Both the position numbers and the translations under genes were made by a program. Below the pieces are notes generated by a model, which saw only the letters and a program-made list of their open reading frames with translations, was not told the origin of the DNA and did not search any database. This document shows, in pieces, positions 54,697 to 64,000 of a stretch of 64,000 nt of DNA (position 1 is its first letter; every line of letters starts with the position of its first letter). The stretch comes from CAVVVS01 sp963751355 (GTDB lineage Bacteria; Bacteroidota; Ignavibacteria; Ignavibacteriales; Ignavibacteriaceae): NCBI GenBank assembly GCA_963751355.1, contig CAVVVS010000061.1, forward strand, positions 1 through 64,000, given 5' to 3'.

Positions 54697-55083
54697 TATC
54701 TTAGTTGAAATATGTAAAGCAATTTATGCATCCAATTTTGTGATGTTATTACTTGAATAGTAAAACAGAATAATTACATGTTTTTTCAATCATCGCAAGA
54801 TTATCTTTAACTACTCAAAGTATAACAGTTTGTCAGTTGAAAAAAGCAAGTGTAAAATATTCATCATAATTATCCAGTTTCTCAATTTAAAGATTTTGTG
54901 ATGAGCAATATGGATTTACTTTAATAAATTGTAATGCGGTTTATATATCGTTGGCAAGTAAGAAAGATAGTTGAAAGAAAGTTCTCCGGATATACCGGGT
55001 TTTAAAATAAATGATAACAATAATTTGAGATGGCATATATAAAACTTTGCTGTTATAATTTTCTTAAAAGAGAGTGATATAAG
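54697..55083. other. 387-bp AT-rich gap without gene
   Basis: No ORF of note and no hairpin that I can support. It presumably carries the promoter of the M16 pair. Confidence 0.4.
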
Positions 55084-56346
55084 ATGGATTTATTAAACCT
55101 GAATTATGAAAAATACAAACTGAATAACGGGCTTGAAGTGATTCTTCATAAGAATGACAACATACCCATTGTTGCGATTAACATCTGGTACAGTGTCGGC
55201 TCTTCGTATGAAGAAAAAGGGAAAACGGGGCTTGCTCATCTTTTTGAGCACATGATGTTTCAGGGCTCACAGAACGTTCCCAAAGAAATGCATTTTAAAT
55301 ATATACAGGAAGCCGGAGGAAATTTGAACGGCTCCACCAGTTTCGACAGGACTAATTATTATGAAAAAGTACCTTCAAATTTCCTTGAACTCGCCGTTTG
55401 GCTGGAATCGGATAGAATGGGGTTTATGCTACCTTCGCTTACCCAGGAAAAATTGAAAAATCAAATTGAGGTGGTTAGTAATGAACGATTGGAACGCTAC
55501 GATAATCAGCCATACGGATTAGCATGGGAGATGATTATATCGAATCTCTATCCTGAAGGACATCCGTACCATACTCCCACTATCGGTTACATGAATGATA
55601 TAAAAAATTATTCCCTGGAAGACGTATCTAAATTCTTTAAGAAATATTATTCACCTTCTAATGCAACTTTTGTAGTTGCAGGAAACTTTGACGACAGACA
55701 TGCAAAAGAACTAATTGAAAAATATTTCGCCGGACTACCCTCTAACAACAACGCAAAACTGCCTGTAGCATCGAATCCTACTCTTAGCGAAAATAAAGTA
55801 ATTGTTCACAAAGAAGATGTTCAACTTGAGCGCATTTATTTGTCATGGCACACTTCAGCAGCATATGCAGAGGATGATGCCGCTCTCGATGTTTTATCTG
55901 ATATATTAAGCGGGTCAAAAAATTCAAGATTGTATAAAAATTTAGTGTTCGATAAGGAAGCCGCTATGGATGTGACTGCTTTTCAGTTTTCCGGAAAAAT
56001 AGCAGGGCATTTTATGATAGTTGCTACAGCAAAACCCGGAATAAAGCTGGACTATTTAAAAGATGAGTTATTTAAAGAGCTGGGAAAAATCAGAAAAGAG
56101 GGCGTAAAAGAAAAAGAACTTGTGAAATCAAAAAACGGAATTAAATCCGGATTTATTTTTTCGATGCAGAATATAGATTCTCTAGCCGATCAGTTGAACC
56201 AGTATAATTTTCATTTAAATGAACCGAATTCATTCGACTTTGATTTGAAGAGATACGAAAATGTTAGGATTGATGATGTAAAAAATTGTGTCGAAGCATA
56301 TTTAACAAAACCATTTTTTGAACTCCGGATTGTTCCGGGTAAATAG
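55084..56346 (+). CDS. M16 family zinc peptidase, active subunit
   Basis: 420 residues. Catalytic inverted motif HLFEHMMF (HxxEH) near residue 55, with the downstream Glu in VVSNERLERYDN near 133 as third zinc ligand. Insulinase/MPP-like fold with the C-terminal half repeating the fold without a site. ATG start after AAGAGAGTGATATAAG. The next gene, 12 bases downstream, is an M16 relative without HxxEH, so the two form the typical active-inactive heterodimer of bacterial M16B peptidases. No signal peptide, so cytoplasmic or released in other ways. Probable peptide degradation. Confidence 0.93.
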   Translation: MDLLNLNYEKYKLNNGLEVILHKNDNIPIVAINIWYSVGSSYEEKGKTGLAHLFEHMMFQGSQNVPKEMHFKYIQEAGGNLNGSTSFDRTNYYEKVPSNFLELAVWLESDRMGFMLPSLTQEKLKNQIEVVSNERLERYDNQPYGLAWEMIISNLYPEGHPYHTPTIGYMNDIKNYSLEDVSKFFKKYYSPSNATFVVAGNFDDRHAKELIEKYFAGLPSNNNAKLPVASNPTLSENKVIVHKEDVQLERIYLSWHTSAAYAEDDAALDVLSDILSGSKNSRLYKNLVFDKEAAMDVTAFQFSGKIAGHFMIVATAKPGIKLDYLKDELFKELGKIRKEGVKEKELVKSKNGIKSGFIFSMQNIDSLADQLNQYNFHLNEPNSFDFDLKRYENVRIDDVKNCVEAYLTKPFFELRIVPGK

Positions 56347-56358
56347 TTAGGAAATTAC

Positions 56359-57729
56359 ATGAATTTTGATAGAAGTATTAAACCCGAACCGATAGAGGAA
56401 ATTTCTTTCGCATTGCCGGGCATAAAACATTTTACACTGCAAAACGGTTTGAGAATAATATTCGTCCCAAAACATACTTTGCCCATATTGCAGCTTAACT
56501 TGATGGTTGATGCCGGAAGTAAGTATGATCCACATGATAAAAAGGGACTGGCAAACTTAACTGCAATGACAATTGATGAAGGTGCCGGCGGATACGATGC
56601 ATTGGAACTCAGTGATGAATTTGATTTACTTGGAACCCATTTTAATGCCCATGCAAGTAATGATAATATTCATCTCTCACTTCAATCTTTATCCGAACAT
56701 TTTGACAGGTCCCTAAAATTATTTGGTAAAGTTCTCTTAAAACCCTATTTCGATGATTCTGCATTCCACAGGGAGAAAAGGAAAATAATCACCCGGATTA
56801 TGCAGGTGAAAGACGACCCGGCAGAAATTGCGGACACGGCATTTGAGCATATTATTTTCGGTAAAATTAATCCGTACTCATATCCTTCAAGAGGATATGA
56901 AGATACCGTCGCCAATATTTCGAACGAAGACGTAAAGAAATTCTACACACAATATTTTACACCGGAAAGAAGTTATGGTATAATTGTCGGTGATATCGAT
57001 GAAGCCGGATTAAAAGATAAATTAAATTACTATTTTAACACATGGAAACCAGCAGACAACAAAATTTTGTTAGAGGTTTCGCAAATCAAAAATAAAGCTG
57101 GTGTTTATTTAGCGGACAAAAAAGGTTCGGTACAGAGTGAGATTCGAATCGGACATATTGCCCCCAAAAGAGATATCAAAGATTACTTCCCGAAGGCAAT
57201 ACTTAACATAATTCTGGGCGGTCAATTCTCCAGCCGCATAAATTTAAATTTGCGTGAGAAACATGGTTACACTTACGGTGCTTCATCACGTTTCAGTTAC
57301 TATAAGGATAATGCTCATTTCTCTGTCTCCACTTCTGTTGGAATTGAGAATACATTGAATGCGGTAAATGAAATTATCAAAGAGTTGAATGAAATCAAAA
57401 ACGGCATAACTTCTGCAGAACTCGACTTTGCCAAATCGTCAATTATGAGACAATTCCCTTCACAGTTCGAAACATACAGGCAGATAGCCGCAAATCTGAT
57501 GGGAAAGGTCATGCACTCCTTGCCGGATGATTATTTTAATACCTATTTAGATAATGTAAAAAATGTTACTAAACAAGATGTTGACTCAATAGCAGTAAAA
57601 AACATTTTCCCGGATGAATTAGTTATAGCCATTGTAGGCGACAAAGAAAAGATATTAAAACAGTTCGTGGATTCCGGGTTAGGTGAAATTGTGGAAGTTG
57701 ACTTAAAAGGTGAAACTCTTAATCCATAA
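56359..57729 (+). CDS. M16 family peptidase-like subunit without zinc site
   Basis: 456 residues. Same fold as its neighbour: FTLQNGLRIIFVPKHTLPIL and MVDAGSKYDPHDKKGLAN, but where the zinc motif belongs the sequence reads LTAMTIDEGAGG, so HxxEH is absent. The C-terminal half has the substrate-binding R/Y motif region (GGQFSSRINLNLREKHGYTYGA), which in heterodimeric M16B proteins lies in the non-catalytic subunit. It thus supplies substrate binding, the neighbour supplies the zinc. Twelve bases between the genes indicate an operon. Confidence 0.9.
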   Translation: MNFDRSIKPEPIEEISFALPGIKHFTLQNGLRIIFVPKHTLPILQLNLMVDAGSKYDPHDKKGLANLTAMTIDEGAGGYDALELSDEFDLLGTHFNAHASNDNIHLSLQSLSEHFDRSLKLFGKVLLKPYFDDSAFHREKRKIITRIMQVKDDPAEIADTAFEHIIFGKINPYSYPSRGYEDTVANISNEDVKKFYTQYFTPERSYGIIVGDIDEAGLKDKLNYYFNTWKPADNKILLEVSQIKNKAGVYLADKKGSVQSEIRIGHIAPKRDIKDYFPKAILNIILGGQFSSRINLNLREKHGYTYGASSRFSYYKDNAHFSVSTSVGIENTLNAVNEIIKELNEIKNGITSAELDFAKSSIMRQFPSQFETYRQIAANLMGKVMHSLPDDYFNTYLDNVKNVTKQDVDSIAVKNIFPDELVIAIVGDKEKILKQFVDSGLGEIVEVDLKGETLNP

Positions 57730-57808
57730 AAGTTGTCCTGAATTCGTTTTATTAAACCTTAAATATCATCACATATTAAAAAATCTGAACAATTTTACAC
57801 TGTATTTT

Positions 57809-58828
57809 TCACTTTTTCTTTGAAAGAACAATCGACGGGTTAACAAATTTATAACCAATCTTTCTTAACCTCACAATATCAGGCTTCAGCAAGGTAAATT
57901 TTTCGGCAGGAATCATAATCAATTTATAATCCCCCCTTTTGGTATCTCGCATGATACTCTCGAAACTAGAAACTATTTCCCGGTCACGGCCTGTGTTAAG
58001 TTGGATTAAAGAGTCGGTAGGAATAAGTTTTATCTTTCGCTTCGCAAATTGATTCGCTATAAATTTTCCACTGAGCGAGTTATAAATTTCCGATTGACTA
58101 TTAATAACAAAAAACGCTGCTTTAGAATAATTTCCGATAATAGCCCGGATAGCATTATTTAATCTATAATGCGAATAACTCTTTCTTAGTCGAAGATTAA
58201 TCTCGTTTATATCATCATTCAACTCCACCACATATTCTTTCCGGCTGCCTGCTAATTCGGATACAATTTGCGCAGAAACTTTTGAAGGGACTAACACAAT
58301 GGCAAATGATTCGGATGACTTTATAAATTCGGTAATATCTTTTTTATTTAATTGATTAATACCTGTGATTAAAAAACCAGCACTTCCAGCATTTCGACTA
58401 ATATCCTCACTGTAATTAAAATCGGCAAAAAGTTCCAGGTTTTTGCCGCTGAAGATTTTTAATACTGTTTCGCCGCCGATTACTTTTTCCCGGCTATCGA
58501 GATGTACATTAGTTGTGTCAAAGGTTTTATAAATCTGTTCAAGTATAACTGCAATCGGAAGATCTTTTGGAATAGCAACAGAATAAGAAAATGCGGATTT
58601 CTCTTTCTCAGGAGATTTCCGGATTACTTTTATCCAATCTTTCTGCAGACCAAAACTGCTCAGAGTGTTTAGAAATTTTACGTTTATTATATCCGGGTTT
58701 TCATTTTTTAAATTAGTTGTTTTATCCGAAGTTGTAACTTTATCCATAACCAGGTTGGCTATTAAAAATATAACAGCCAAAGTAAAAAGGATCTTAATAA
58801 TTTTGTTTTTATCTGAAAATATTGTCAT
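57809..58828 (-). CDS. Membrane-anchored protein, possible divergent polysaccharide deacetylase
   Basis: 339 residues. One N-terminal TM helix (about 12-30), the rest extracytoplasmic. The last 200 residues (AGFLITGINQLNKKDITEFI, then FAIVLVPSKVSAQIVSELAG and RAIIGNYSKAAFFVINSQSE) follow the pattern of divergent polysaccharide deacetylases (YibQ/DUF610): alternating strands and helices with a hydrophobic first strand. The expected Asp and His metal ligands are not clear, so activity is doubtful. It reads on the minus strand; no operon partner. Identity is a weak fold-level guess. Confidence 0.5.
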   Translation of the reverse strand: MTIFSDKNKIIKILFTLAVIFLIANLVMDKVTTSDKTTNLKNENPDIINVKFLNTLSSFGLQKDWIKVIRKSPEKEKSAFSYSVAIPKDLPIAVILEQIYKTFDTTNVHLDSREKVIGGETVLKIFSGKNLELFADFNYSEDISRNAGSAGFLITGINQLNKKDITEFIKSSESFAIVLVPSKVSAQIVSELAGSRKEYVVELNDDINEINLRLRKSYSHYRLNNAIRAIIGNYSKAAFFVINSQSEIYNSLSGKFIANQFAKRKIKLIPTDSLIQLNTGRDREIVSSFESIMRDTKRGDYKLIMIPAEKFTLLKPDIVRLRKIGYKFVNPSIVLSKKK

Positions 58829-59074
58829 TCAAATACGGAAACGCCGCCTGTTATATAATTTATGGTTCTCTTCAATGATTTCTCCGAAGACTGTAAGGGT
58901 AACACAATAATTCAAGAATATTATATCTATCAAAATTAAAAGGATTCACCTAATAGAGTTGTCTCAAAAGCAATATTTTCAAATGACCCAAAGCAGGAAA
59001 CCGTAATTAAATAATTCTAAGTAAAAAAATATTCTTCGATCTGGGCGGTCTATTTCCATAAAGACTTTTTCCTT

Positions 59075-59857
59075 TTATTTATTAGTAAATTTAGGTTTCC
59101 TTTTTTCCAGGAAGGCTAAAGTTCCTTCTTTGAAATCTTCGGTGCCACAGCAAATAGCGAATAAACCCGCTTCGTAATTTTGTCCTTCTTTGGATGAAAC
59201 CTCGTCAGCAATATTAACAGCTTTTACCGCCATTCTTACAGCCTGTTGTGCTTTAGAAGCAATTTTTTCCGCTATTTCAACTGCCTTAGACATTAGCTCC
59301 TGTTGAGGATATACGTGGTTCACTAAACCAATACGGTAAGCTTCGTTTGCATTGATCATATCGCCGGTCAGAATATATTCCATGGCTTTGCCGGAATTAA
59401 TTAATCTAGTTAGACGCTGAGTCCCCCCGTAACCGGGGATAATACCGAGATTGACTTCCGGCTGTCCGAATTTTGCATTTTCGGAAGCCAGTCTAATGTG
59501 ACAAGCCAGAGCCAGTTCTGAGCCACCTCCCAACGCAAAACCGTTTACTGCAGCTATAACGGGTTTGTTTAAATTTTCTATTAAATTAAAAATTTCCTGA
59601 CCTTTTTCGGAGAAAGCCTTCCCGGCTATCATGTTCAATTGATTCAGTTCCGCAATATCAGCACCGGCAACAAAAGCCTTCTCACCGCTGCCCGTCATTA
59701 TTACAACAAAAACTTTATCGTCTTTCTTCAGAGCGGTAAAAACTTCTTTTAATTCATCTAAAGTTTGATTATTTAATGCATTCAACTTTTCCGGTCTATT
59801 TATAGTAACCGTTGCAACGTTTTCTTTAATATCAAGTAAAATATTTTGATATGCCAT
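59075..59857 (-). CDS. Enoyl-CoA hydratase/crotonase family protein
   Basis: 260 residues. Hydration of trans-2-enoyl-CoA or a related CoA reaction. Landmarks: INRPEKLNALNNQTLDEL, oxyanion-hole FVAGADIAEL near 65, then NGFALGGGSELALACHIRLA near 105 and AKFGQPEVNLGIIPGYGGTQRL near 128. Both catalytic Glu positions (SEL and PEV) are present, so a true hydratase is plausible. The C-terminus ends AFLEKRKPKFTNK as usual. Ten bases from the next minus-strand gene, an outer membrane protein, but with no functional link visible. Confidence 0.93.
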   Translation of the reverse strand: MAYQNILLDIKENVATVTINRPEKLNALNNQTLDELKEVFTALKKDDKVFVVIMTGSGEKAFVAGADIAELNQLNMIAGKAFSEKGQEIFNLIENLNKPVIAAVNGFALGGGSELALACHIRLASENAKFGQPEVNLGIIPGYGGTQRLTRLINSGKAMEYILTGDMINANEAYRIGLVNHVYPQQELMSKAVEIAEKIASKAQQAVRMAVKAVNIADEVSSKEGQNYEAGLFAICCGTEDFKEGTLAFLEKRKPKFTNK

Positions 59858-59866
59858 GTTTCCCTC

Positions 59867-60457
59867 TTAAAAATTTATGTATAAAGGTAATCTAACTTTT
59901 AAATCTGCGGATAAATACTGGTTCGTTTGAAAATAATTATAAGAAGCTACTATTTCCATCATAAACATGGAGATACCTACGCCCGTACTGAATCCTAACT
60001 TAGAAGCATCCTCCAGATAATTACTTCGCCCCGAACCGATTTTAAATTGATGAAGTTTTTGATAAAAAGTATAATCAAACGAGAATTCAACAACCGGCAT
60101 AAATAAAACAATATTTTCAATCAACGGTGGGAAATAATAACGTACACCCAAATTTACCGGCAACGCATTTGTAGAGAAGTTTGAATAATCCGTCACCTGG
60201 TAATATTGTTGAGAGCCCGGATATTCATCGAATCCAACTTTAGCAAATACGAAGAAAGGTACATATTGGTCGTCCGTGTAAGACAGTTCAACATCTAAAC
60301 CGGGACCCGCATTAGATGAGCTGGCGAAACTTCCTAACGGTATCCGGGGACCTACTCCAATTGCGATGAAAAATCCTCTGGCTTTCATTATCGGCTCCTG
60401 CTGCGCAAATACAGAGCCAGAGATTAAAAATATAAATATGACTATAATTTTTTTCAT
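59867..60457 (-). CDS. Predicted outer membrane beta-barrel protein
   Basis: 196 residues. Signal peptide ends ISGSVFAQ. The mature protein has alternating polar/hydrophobic strands (FFIAIGVGPRIPLGSF, LDVELSYTDDQYVPFFVFAKV, GVRYYF, FSFDYTFY, GVGISMFMMEIVASYNYF), and ends with an aromatic, LRLPLYINF, as in outer membrane barrels of eight strands or so. Family not known. On the minus strand, ten bases from the crotonase. Confidence 0.7.
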   Translation of the reverse strand: MKKIIVIFIFLISGSVFAQQEPIMKARGFFIAIGVGPRIPLGSFASSSNAGPGLDVELSYTDDQYVPFFVFAKVGFDEYPGSQQYYQVTDYSNFSTNALPVNLGVRYYFPPLIENIVLFMPVVEFSFDYTFYQKLHQFKIGSGRSNYLEDASKLGFSTGVGISMFMMEIVASYNYFQTNQYLSADLKVRLPLYINF

Positions 60458-60516
60458 TATAATAAGTTTTAGTTATTCAAAAATACAAAAATAAATTATC
60501 TACTAAAATGGTAAGA

Positions 60517-61320
60517 TTAAATTTTGCGATTATTTACAAATGCATAAAATGCGGTAATTAAGAGGGAAAGAAGGAAGTATGATGGTATTATATATTTTAA
60601 AAGAGATTGCGGAATATCAACAAACCCGCTCCATGAATTATAATTTGATGCAAATAATAGATGAATAATCGCATCCGTTTCACTCCCGAACGATAAAAAA
60701 CTTATCCAAAACATAGAAAACATTACTATTGCAAACCAATAAATATTCTGAAAGTACTTTATCATCAAACCGGATATCAAAGAGACTGAAATTAAAATTA
60801 CAATTCCGGCGTAATCTAATTTTGAAGAATACAGTGGAATAAACTCATAAACGAAAAGTGAGAAAGTAATAAATGATATTTTGAGAACCGGCAGTTTGTT
60901 AAAAGTGTTTGAAATAATAATCAGAAATAGTCCGCACATTAAAAGCTGAGGCAAGTTCCAAACCAAATAAACCGGATAATCTACAACAGAAGATAAGCCA
61001 AGTTCATAAAAATAGTCAGGATCCCCGATGTTTATTTTACTAAATAAAAATAGCGCTGCCGTCACAAGAATCAAAGGCGCTAAAAGCCAGATTATCGGTA
61101 GAAAAGTATTATTCCAGGATGGATGAATAAATACTTTCTTGATTTTGAATGAATCAACTTCGTGAAATAGAAGTAAAATTGGCAAAAATAAAGATAGCTG
61201 AAACCTGAAACCAGCCAAAATAATATACGTATCTAAGTGAAAAAATCTTAATAAAATACCCATGGCATTAACGATCAGTAATACCACAATTAGCCTGGCA
61301 TTTTGTTGTCTTTTTTTCAC
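60517..61320 (-). CDS. Polytopic inner membrane protein of unknown function
   Basis: 267 residues with about seven or eight TM helices (for example LIVVLLIVNAMGILLRFF, then IIWLLAPLILVTAALFLF and LLKYIIPSYFLLSLLITAFY). Short loops, no enzyme motif. It lies six bases from the next gene on the minus strand (DUF2231-type), so the two are an operon. Family not recognised; could relate to CPBP-type or acyltransferase-like proteins but no motif supports that. Confidence 0.6.
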   Translation of the reverse strand: MKKRQQNARLIVVLLIVNAMGILLRFFHLDTYIILAGFRFQLSLFLPILLLFHEVDSFKIKKVFIHPSWNNTFLPIIWLLAPLILVTAALFLFSKINIGDPDYFYELGLSSVVDYPVYLVWNLPQLLMCGLFLIIISNTFNKLPVLKISFITFSLFVYEFIPLYSSKLDYAGIVILISVSLISGLMIKYFQNIYWFAIVMFSMFWISFLSFGSETDAIIHLLFASNYNSWSGFVDIPQSLLKYIIPSYFLLSLLITAFYAFVNNRKI

Positions 61321-61326
61321 ATAAAT

Positions 61327-61809
61327 TTATTTGTTGAGTTCCATTTTTTTAAGATCAGTGCCAATGCCGTACTTGTATACCAAATCGCCCCCCAATTCAC
61401 CGGTCCGGTAAACCAGGAATGCACCGAATAAAGCAAGCACGACGAAAACGTATTTTATCCCGCCTGTAAATTTCTTTTTAAGTACAACATAAGTTCTTAA
61501 AACAAGAAGACCGACAAAATACCAAAGTGTTAGAGTAGCAGAATCATCGTGCACACTTATGGCGTGCAAAGCTTGTTTTGAAAAAATATGACCGGCTTTT
61601 TGCCAGTGATGTGCTAATTCTTCGGCTTGATTACCGGTCAGAACAGCAGCTAACGCACCGAGCACTCCTAAAAATAAAAAAAGATGTGCAGTTTTGGAAA
61701 AAAAATCTTTTTTTGTAAATGTCCCGATTATCTCGAACAAAACATAACCAAGGAAAAAAGCTATCGGGAAGTGAACGACTTTTGGGTGAAAATGAGCCAG
61801 GAATTCCAT
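61327..61809 (-). CDS. DUF2231-like membrane protein
   Basis: 160 residues, four TM helices. Typical DUF2231 landmarks: HPKVVHFPIAFFLGY at residues 8-22, the second TM with GALAAVLTGNQAEELAH, HxxxA in HAISVHDDSATL, and the closing RTGELGGDLVYKYG. Conserved histidines suggest haem or metal binding, and the family is often next to respiratory genes. It is followed by the polytopic protein gene with a six-base gap. Confidence 0.8.
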   Translation of the reverse strand: MEFLAHFHPKVVHFPIAFFLGYVLFEIIGTFTKKDFFSKTAHLFLFLGVLGALAAVLTGNQAEELAHHWQKAGHIFSKQALHAISVHDDSATLTLWYFVGLLVLRTYVVLKKKFTGGIKYVFVVLALFGAFLVYRTGELGGDLVYKYGIGTDLKKMELNK

Positions 61810-62014
61810 TATAAATCCTAAAGTGAAAAAAATTGTATATTAAAAACAATATTCAATTATAAATATTCTTAATGAAAATTACTGTTATCTGCTGCAACCA
61901 TGATCTCCAAATCACCTGAATAGAATAAAATTCTTTCGACAGCAACATCAATAGGATTTATTCAACAAATTCAAAAAAAATATTCTTTTTACAAGAGGAA
62001 ACTATCTTCAAATT

Positions 62015-62770
62015 TCATCCGCACAAAACAGAACCGCCGTTCACATTTAATATTTCTCCGTTAATTTGTCGTGCAAGATCCGACGCTAAAAACAAAACTG
62101 GTCCGGCAATATCCATGGACGTCGCAATTCTTTTTGTTGGAATGTCGTTTCTAATTTTTTCTTTATATTCTTGATTCGAAAAAACGCCTTTTGTCATATC
62201 TGTTTCTACCCAGCCTGGCGCTACGCTGTTCACGTTAATATTAAATTTACCAAGCTCTACGGCTAGTGATTTTGTGTATGAGATAACTCCTCCTTTTGAT
62301 GCAGCATAATGAGAATAAAAAGGTTCCCCTCTCTGTCCTGCTGTTGAAGTAATATTTATTATTTTGCCGAAGTTGTTCTTTTTCATCCAGGGAATAACCG
62401 CTTTTGTGAATAAAAAAGTTCCTGTTAGATTTATGTCTATTGTCTCTTTCCATTGCTGAATTGTCATTTCGTCGGATTCAGCAAATTTCCAAACCCCCGC
62501 ATTATTTACAAGGATATCGATACCCTCAAAATCCAACAAGATACTCTCAACCGTTCTGGCAATGGAAACCGAATCAGTTATGTTATTGTGATAAGCACGG
62601 ACTTTTGAAAATTCGGAAACTTCTTTTACTAGTTTATCTGCTTCACTTTCGCCTCTATTAAAAGTAAAAGCGACCCCGGCATTGGCTTTAGCAAACAAAC
62701 GAACACACGCAGCTCCGATTCCGCGTGAACCGCCTGTAATTAAAACTTTTTTTGATGTAAAATCTATCAT
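62015..62770 (-). CDS. Short-chain dehydrogenase/reductase (FabG-like)
   Basis: 251 residues from the ATG at 62770 (62782 is an alternative start). Rossmann fold with TGGSRGIG near 10, NNAG near 87, Ser in INITSTAGQ near 138, and the catalytic YAASKGG near 153. C-terminal DLARQINGEILNVNGG is typical of FabG. Likely NADPH-dependent ketoreductase in fatty acid or secondary metabolism. No fab cluster nearby. Confidence 0.92.
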   Translation of the reverse strand: MIDFTSKKVLITGGSRGIGAACVRLFAKANAGVAFTFNRGESEADKLVKEVSEFSKVRAYHNNITDSVSIARTVESILLDFEGIDILVNNAGVWKFAESDEMTIQQWKETIDINLTGTFLFTKAVIPWMKKNNFGKIINITSTAGQRGEPFYSHYAASKGGVISYTKSLAVELGKFNINVNSVAPGWVETDMTKGVFSNQEYKEKIRNDIPTKRIATSMDIAGPVLFLASDLARQINGEILNVNGGSVLCG

Positions 62771-62855
62771 GACAATCAGCAATTAAAATGAATAATTGAA
62801 AAGTAGTAATAATCTTTTGGACCAACGATTAAAACTCAAATATACTGAGTTAAAA

Positions 62856-63584
62856 TTAATATTTTACTTTGTATAAGAATAAGCCTTTTGCGGGTACTGC
62901 TTCACCAGCAATTACCCGGTCTTGAGAAACAAGAACATTTTTTATATAAGTACGGTCAAAATTATTTTTTGAAGCTTTAAGTACGGTACCCACAATGGTT
63001 CTTACCATACCATGCAGGAACCTGTCAGCTTCTATCTTAAAAATTACCAATCCTTTCCAATCTTTCCAAGCGATGTTGTAAACATTACAAACTTTATTAT
63101 TAGTGTCGGTATTTTTTCTTGCAAAAGAAGTAAAATCGTGTTCACCTAAAAATTCAAGGCTGAGTTTATTCAATGTAATACAGTTCAATTCACCGTGATA
63201 GAAATATGAATATGATTTATAAAATGGACTTTTCTGTTTGGAGAGTAAATATATATAGCTTCGTTTTTTTGCATCGAAACGAGCATGAAATTTAGCATCT
63301 ACTTTTCGAAAATAAATGATAGAAATATCCGGGGGCAAAATTGAATTCAATGAATAGGTGAATTTGAAAAGATCTAATTTAACTTCTGTCCTGAAGTTTG
63401 CCGCCTGTCCGAGTGCATGTACACCTGCATCCGTTCTTCCTGAGCCTATTAAATTTACATTTTCCTTTAAGAGTGTTTTTATTGCATCCCTGATAGTTTG
63501 CTGAATTGTAGGAACATTCTTTTGAATCTGCCAGCCAGCATACCGTGTTCCGTCGTACTGTATATTTAATCTGTAATTATTCAA
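62856..63584 (-). CDS. truA: tRNA pseudouridine synthase A
   Basis: 243 residues if the TTG at 63584 (LNNYRLNIQYDGTRYAG) is used. The frame is open to 63668 with a hydrophobic 28-residue extension (ending TLKSCGI) that no TruA has, so the shorter start is preferred. Catalytic Asp in LIGSGRTDAGVHALGQ near 52; FTSFARKNTDTN near 150 and RFLHGMVRTIVG near 190 complete the signature. It changes U38-U40 to pseudouridine in tRNA. Last gene before the AT-rich end of the window. Confidence 0.93.
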   Translation of the reverse strand: MNNYRLNIQYDGTRYAGWQIQKNVPTIQQTIRDAIKTLLKENVNLIGSGRTDAGVHALGQAANFRTEVKLDLFKFTYSLNSILPPDISIIYFRKVDAKFHARFDAKKRSYIYLLSKQKSPFYKSYSYFYHGELNCITLNKLSLEFLGEHDFTSFARKNTDTNNKVCNVYNIAWKDWKGLVIFKIEADRFLHGMVRTIVGTVLKASKNNFDRTYIKNVLVSQDRVIAGEAVPAKGLFLYKVKY

Positions 63585-63668
63585 AATTCCACAGCTTTTT
63601 AGTGTAAAAATAAGAAATAATTTGAAACAGTAATATATAATAGTTATCGGTTCTCTTAATATTAACAA

Positions 63669-64000
63669 GATTATAGATTTTTTTATCTTAGAAAAATATC
63701 ATTTTCGAGCCTATTTCCTTACAATAAAAACAAAAAAATTGTGTAAAATATTATCTTATGCTAATAATAATTTTGTATTGGGATGATTTACGAAATATTG
63801 ACTAAATATCTAACATTCTATCAGCACAGAGTATATTGTATGAATGAGTTTACTCAAAAATAAATAGATATAACAATAAGAAAGTTCATAATTTTAATTA
63901 TATTCTTATGTAAATTTTATAAATTAGTCCTTTTGATATATGCGCCAATAAATAAATTGATTTTTATATTATATTAATTATTTTCGATAACAAGTCATAA
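63669..64000. other. 332-bp AT-rich end, no gene recognised
   Basis: Very AT-rich; no ORF or hairpin stands out. It may hold the promoter of the truA gene or of a gene beyond the window. Confidence 0.35.

Overview
The window looks like chromosome of an AT-rich, Gram-negative bacterium of the Bacteroidota/FCB group, most likely an Ignavibacteria relative. The evidence is a C-terminal type IX secretion sorting domain starting NYPNPFNPSTT (gene at 10476), an LpxH-type lipid A enzyme, GatB, large BNR-repeat secreted proteins, and a fossil of the four-helix-bundle S23 family. The taxonomic call is inference; the window has no rRNA.

Region 1 (1-7.6 kb) is accessory. Seven genes on the + strand are each separated by long imperfect inverted repeats that end in a GTTRNRY-like core (GTTATGT, GTTGTGC) and often begin with GCACAAC or GCCTAAC. 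This is the layout of an integron-type gene-cassette array. Cargo: a secreted unknown, a two-TM unknown, an isoprenylcysteine methyltransferase-like membrane enzyme, a tyrosine recombinase, a second-type RsgA GTPase, an FRG-domain protein and a secreted beta-lactamase-fold serine hydrolase. A degenerate class II tRNA-like sequence (7802-7911) and a beheaded gene with an intact terminator (7985-8245) follow.

Region 2 (8.5-12.3 kb) is a small module with visibly more G+C-rich codon use. It holds a PAS/AAA+/Fis sigma-54 activator, a 25-bp palindrome, a consensus -24/-12 promoter, a TPR-like gene and a split-Soret cytochrome c-like protein carrying a type IX sorting tail. It is bordered by a chimeric ORF (recombinase N-terminus joined to an M13 peptidase fragment) and tRNA-Leu(CAG), so it may be an old island.

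Region 3 (12.5-29 kb) is mostly housekeeping: PBP1A, LpxH, M1 aminopeptidase, GlgC, UvrC, L,D-transpeptidase, a lipoprotein, SixA, 4.5S RNA, an orphan DNA methyltransferase and a hybrid histidine kinase.

Region 4 (29.3-38.5 kb) is a co-directional tricarboxylate module: an isocitrate dehydrogenase-family enzyme, a degenerate HD protein, a homoaconitase-like dehydratase, an MmgE/PrpD protein, a CitD-CitE fusion and CitF (frameshifted). From 36.6 to 42.9 kb six lesions accumulate (three in-frame TGA, three single-base frameshifts) in four genes, suggesting either local decay or local consensus error.

Region 5 (38.6-64 kb) carries a patatin phospholipase, a small Cys-rich ORF, a broken fused E1 alpha/beta gene, an NfeD-stomatin pair, RecQ-thioredoxin, a BNR-repeat protein, GatB, LepB, an M16 peptidase pair, a crotonase, membrane proteins, an SDR and TruA. 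No CRISPR array or rRNA was seen.
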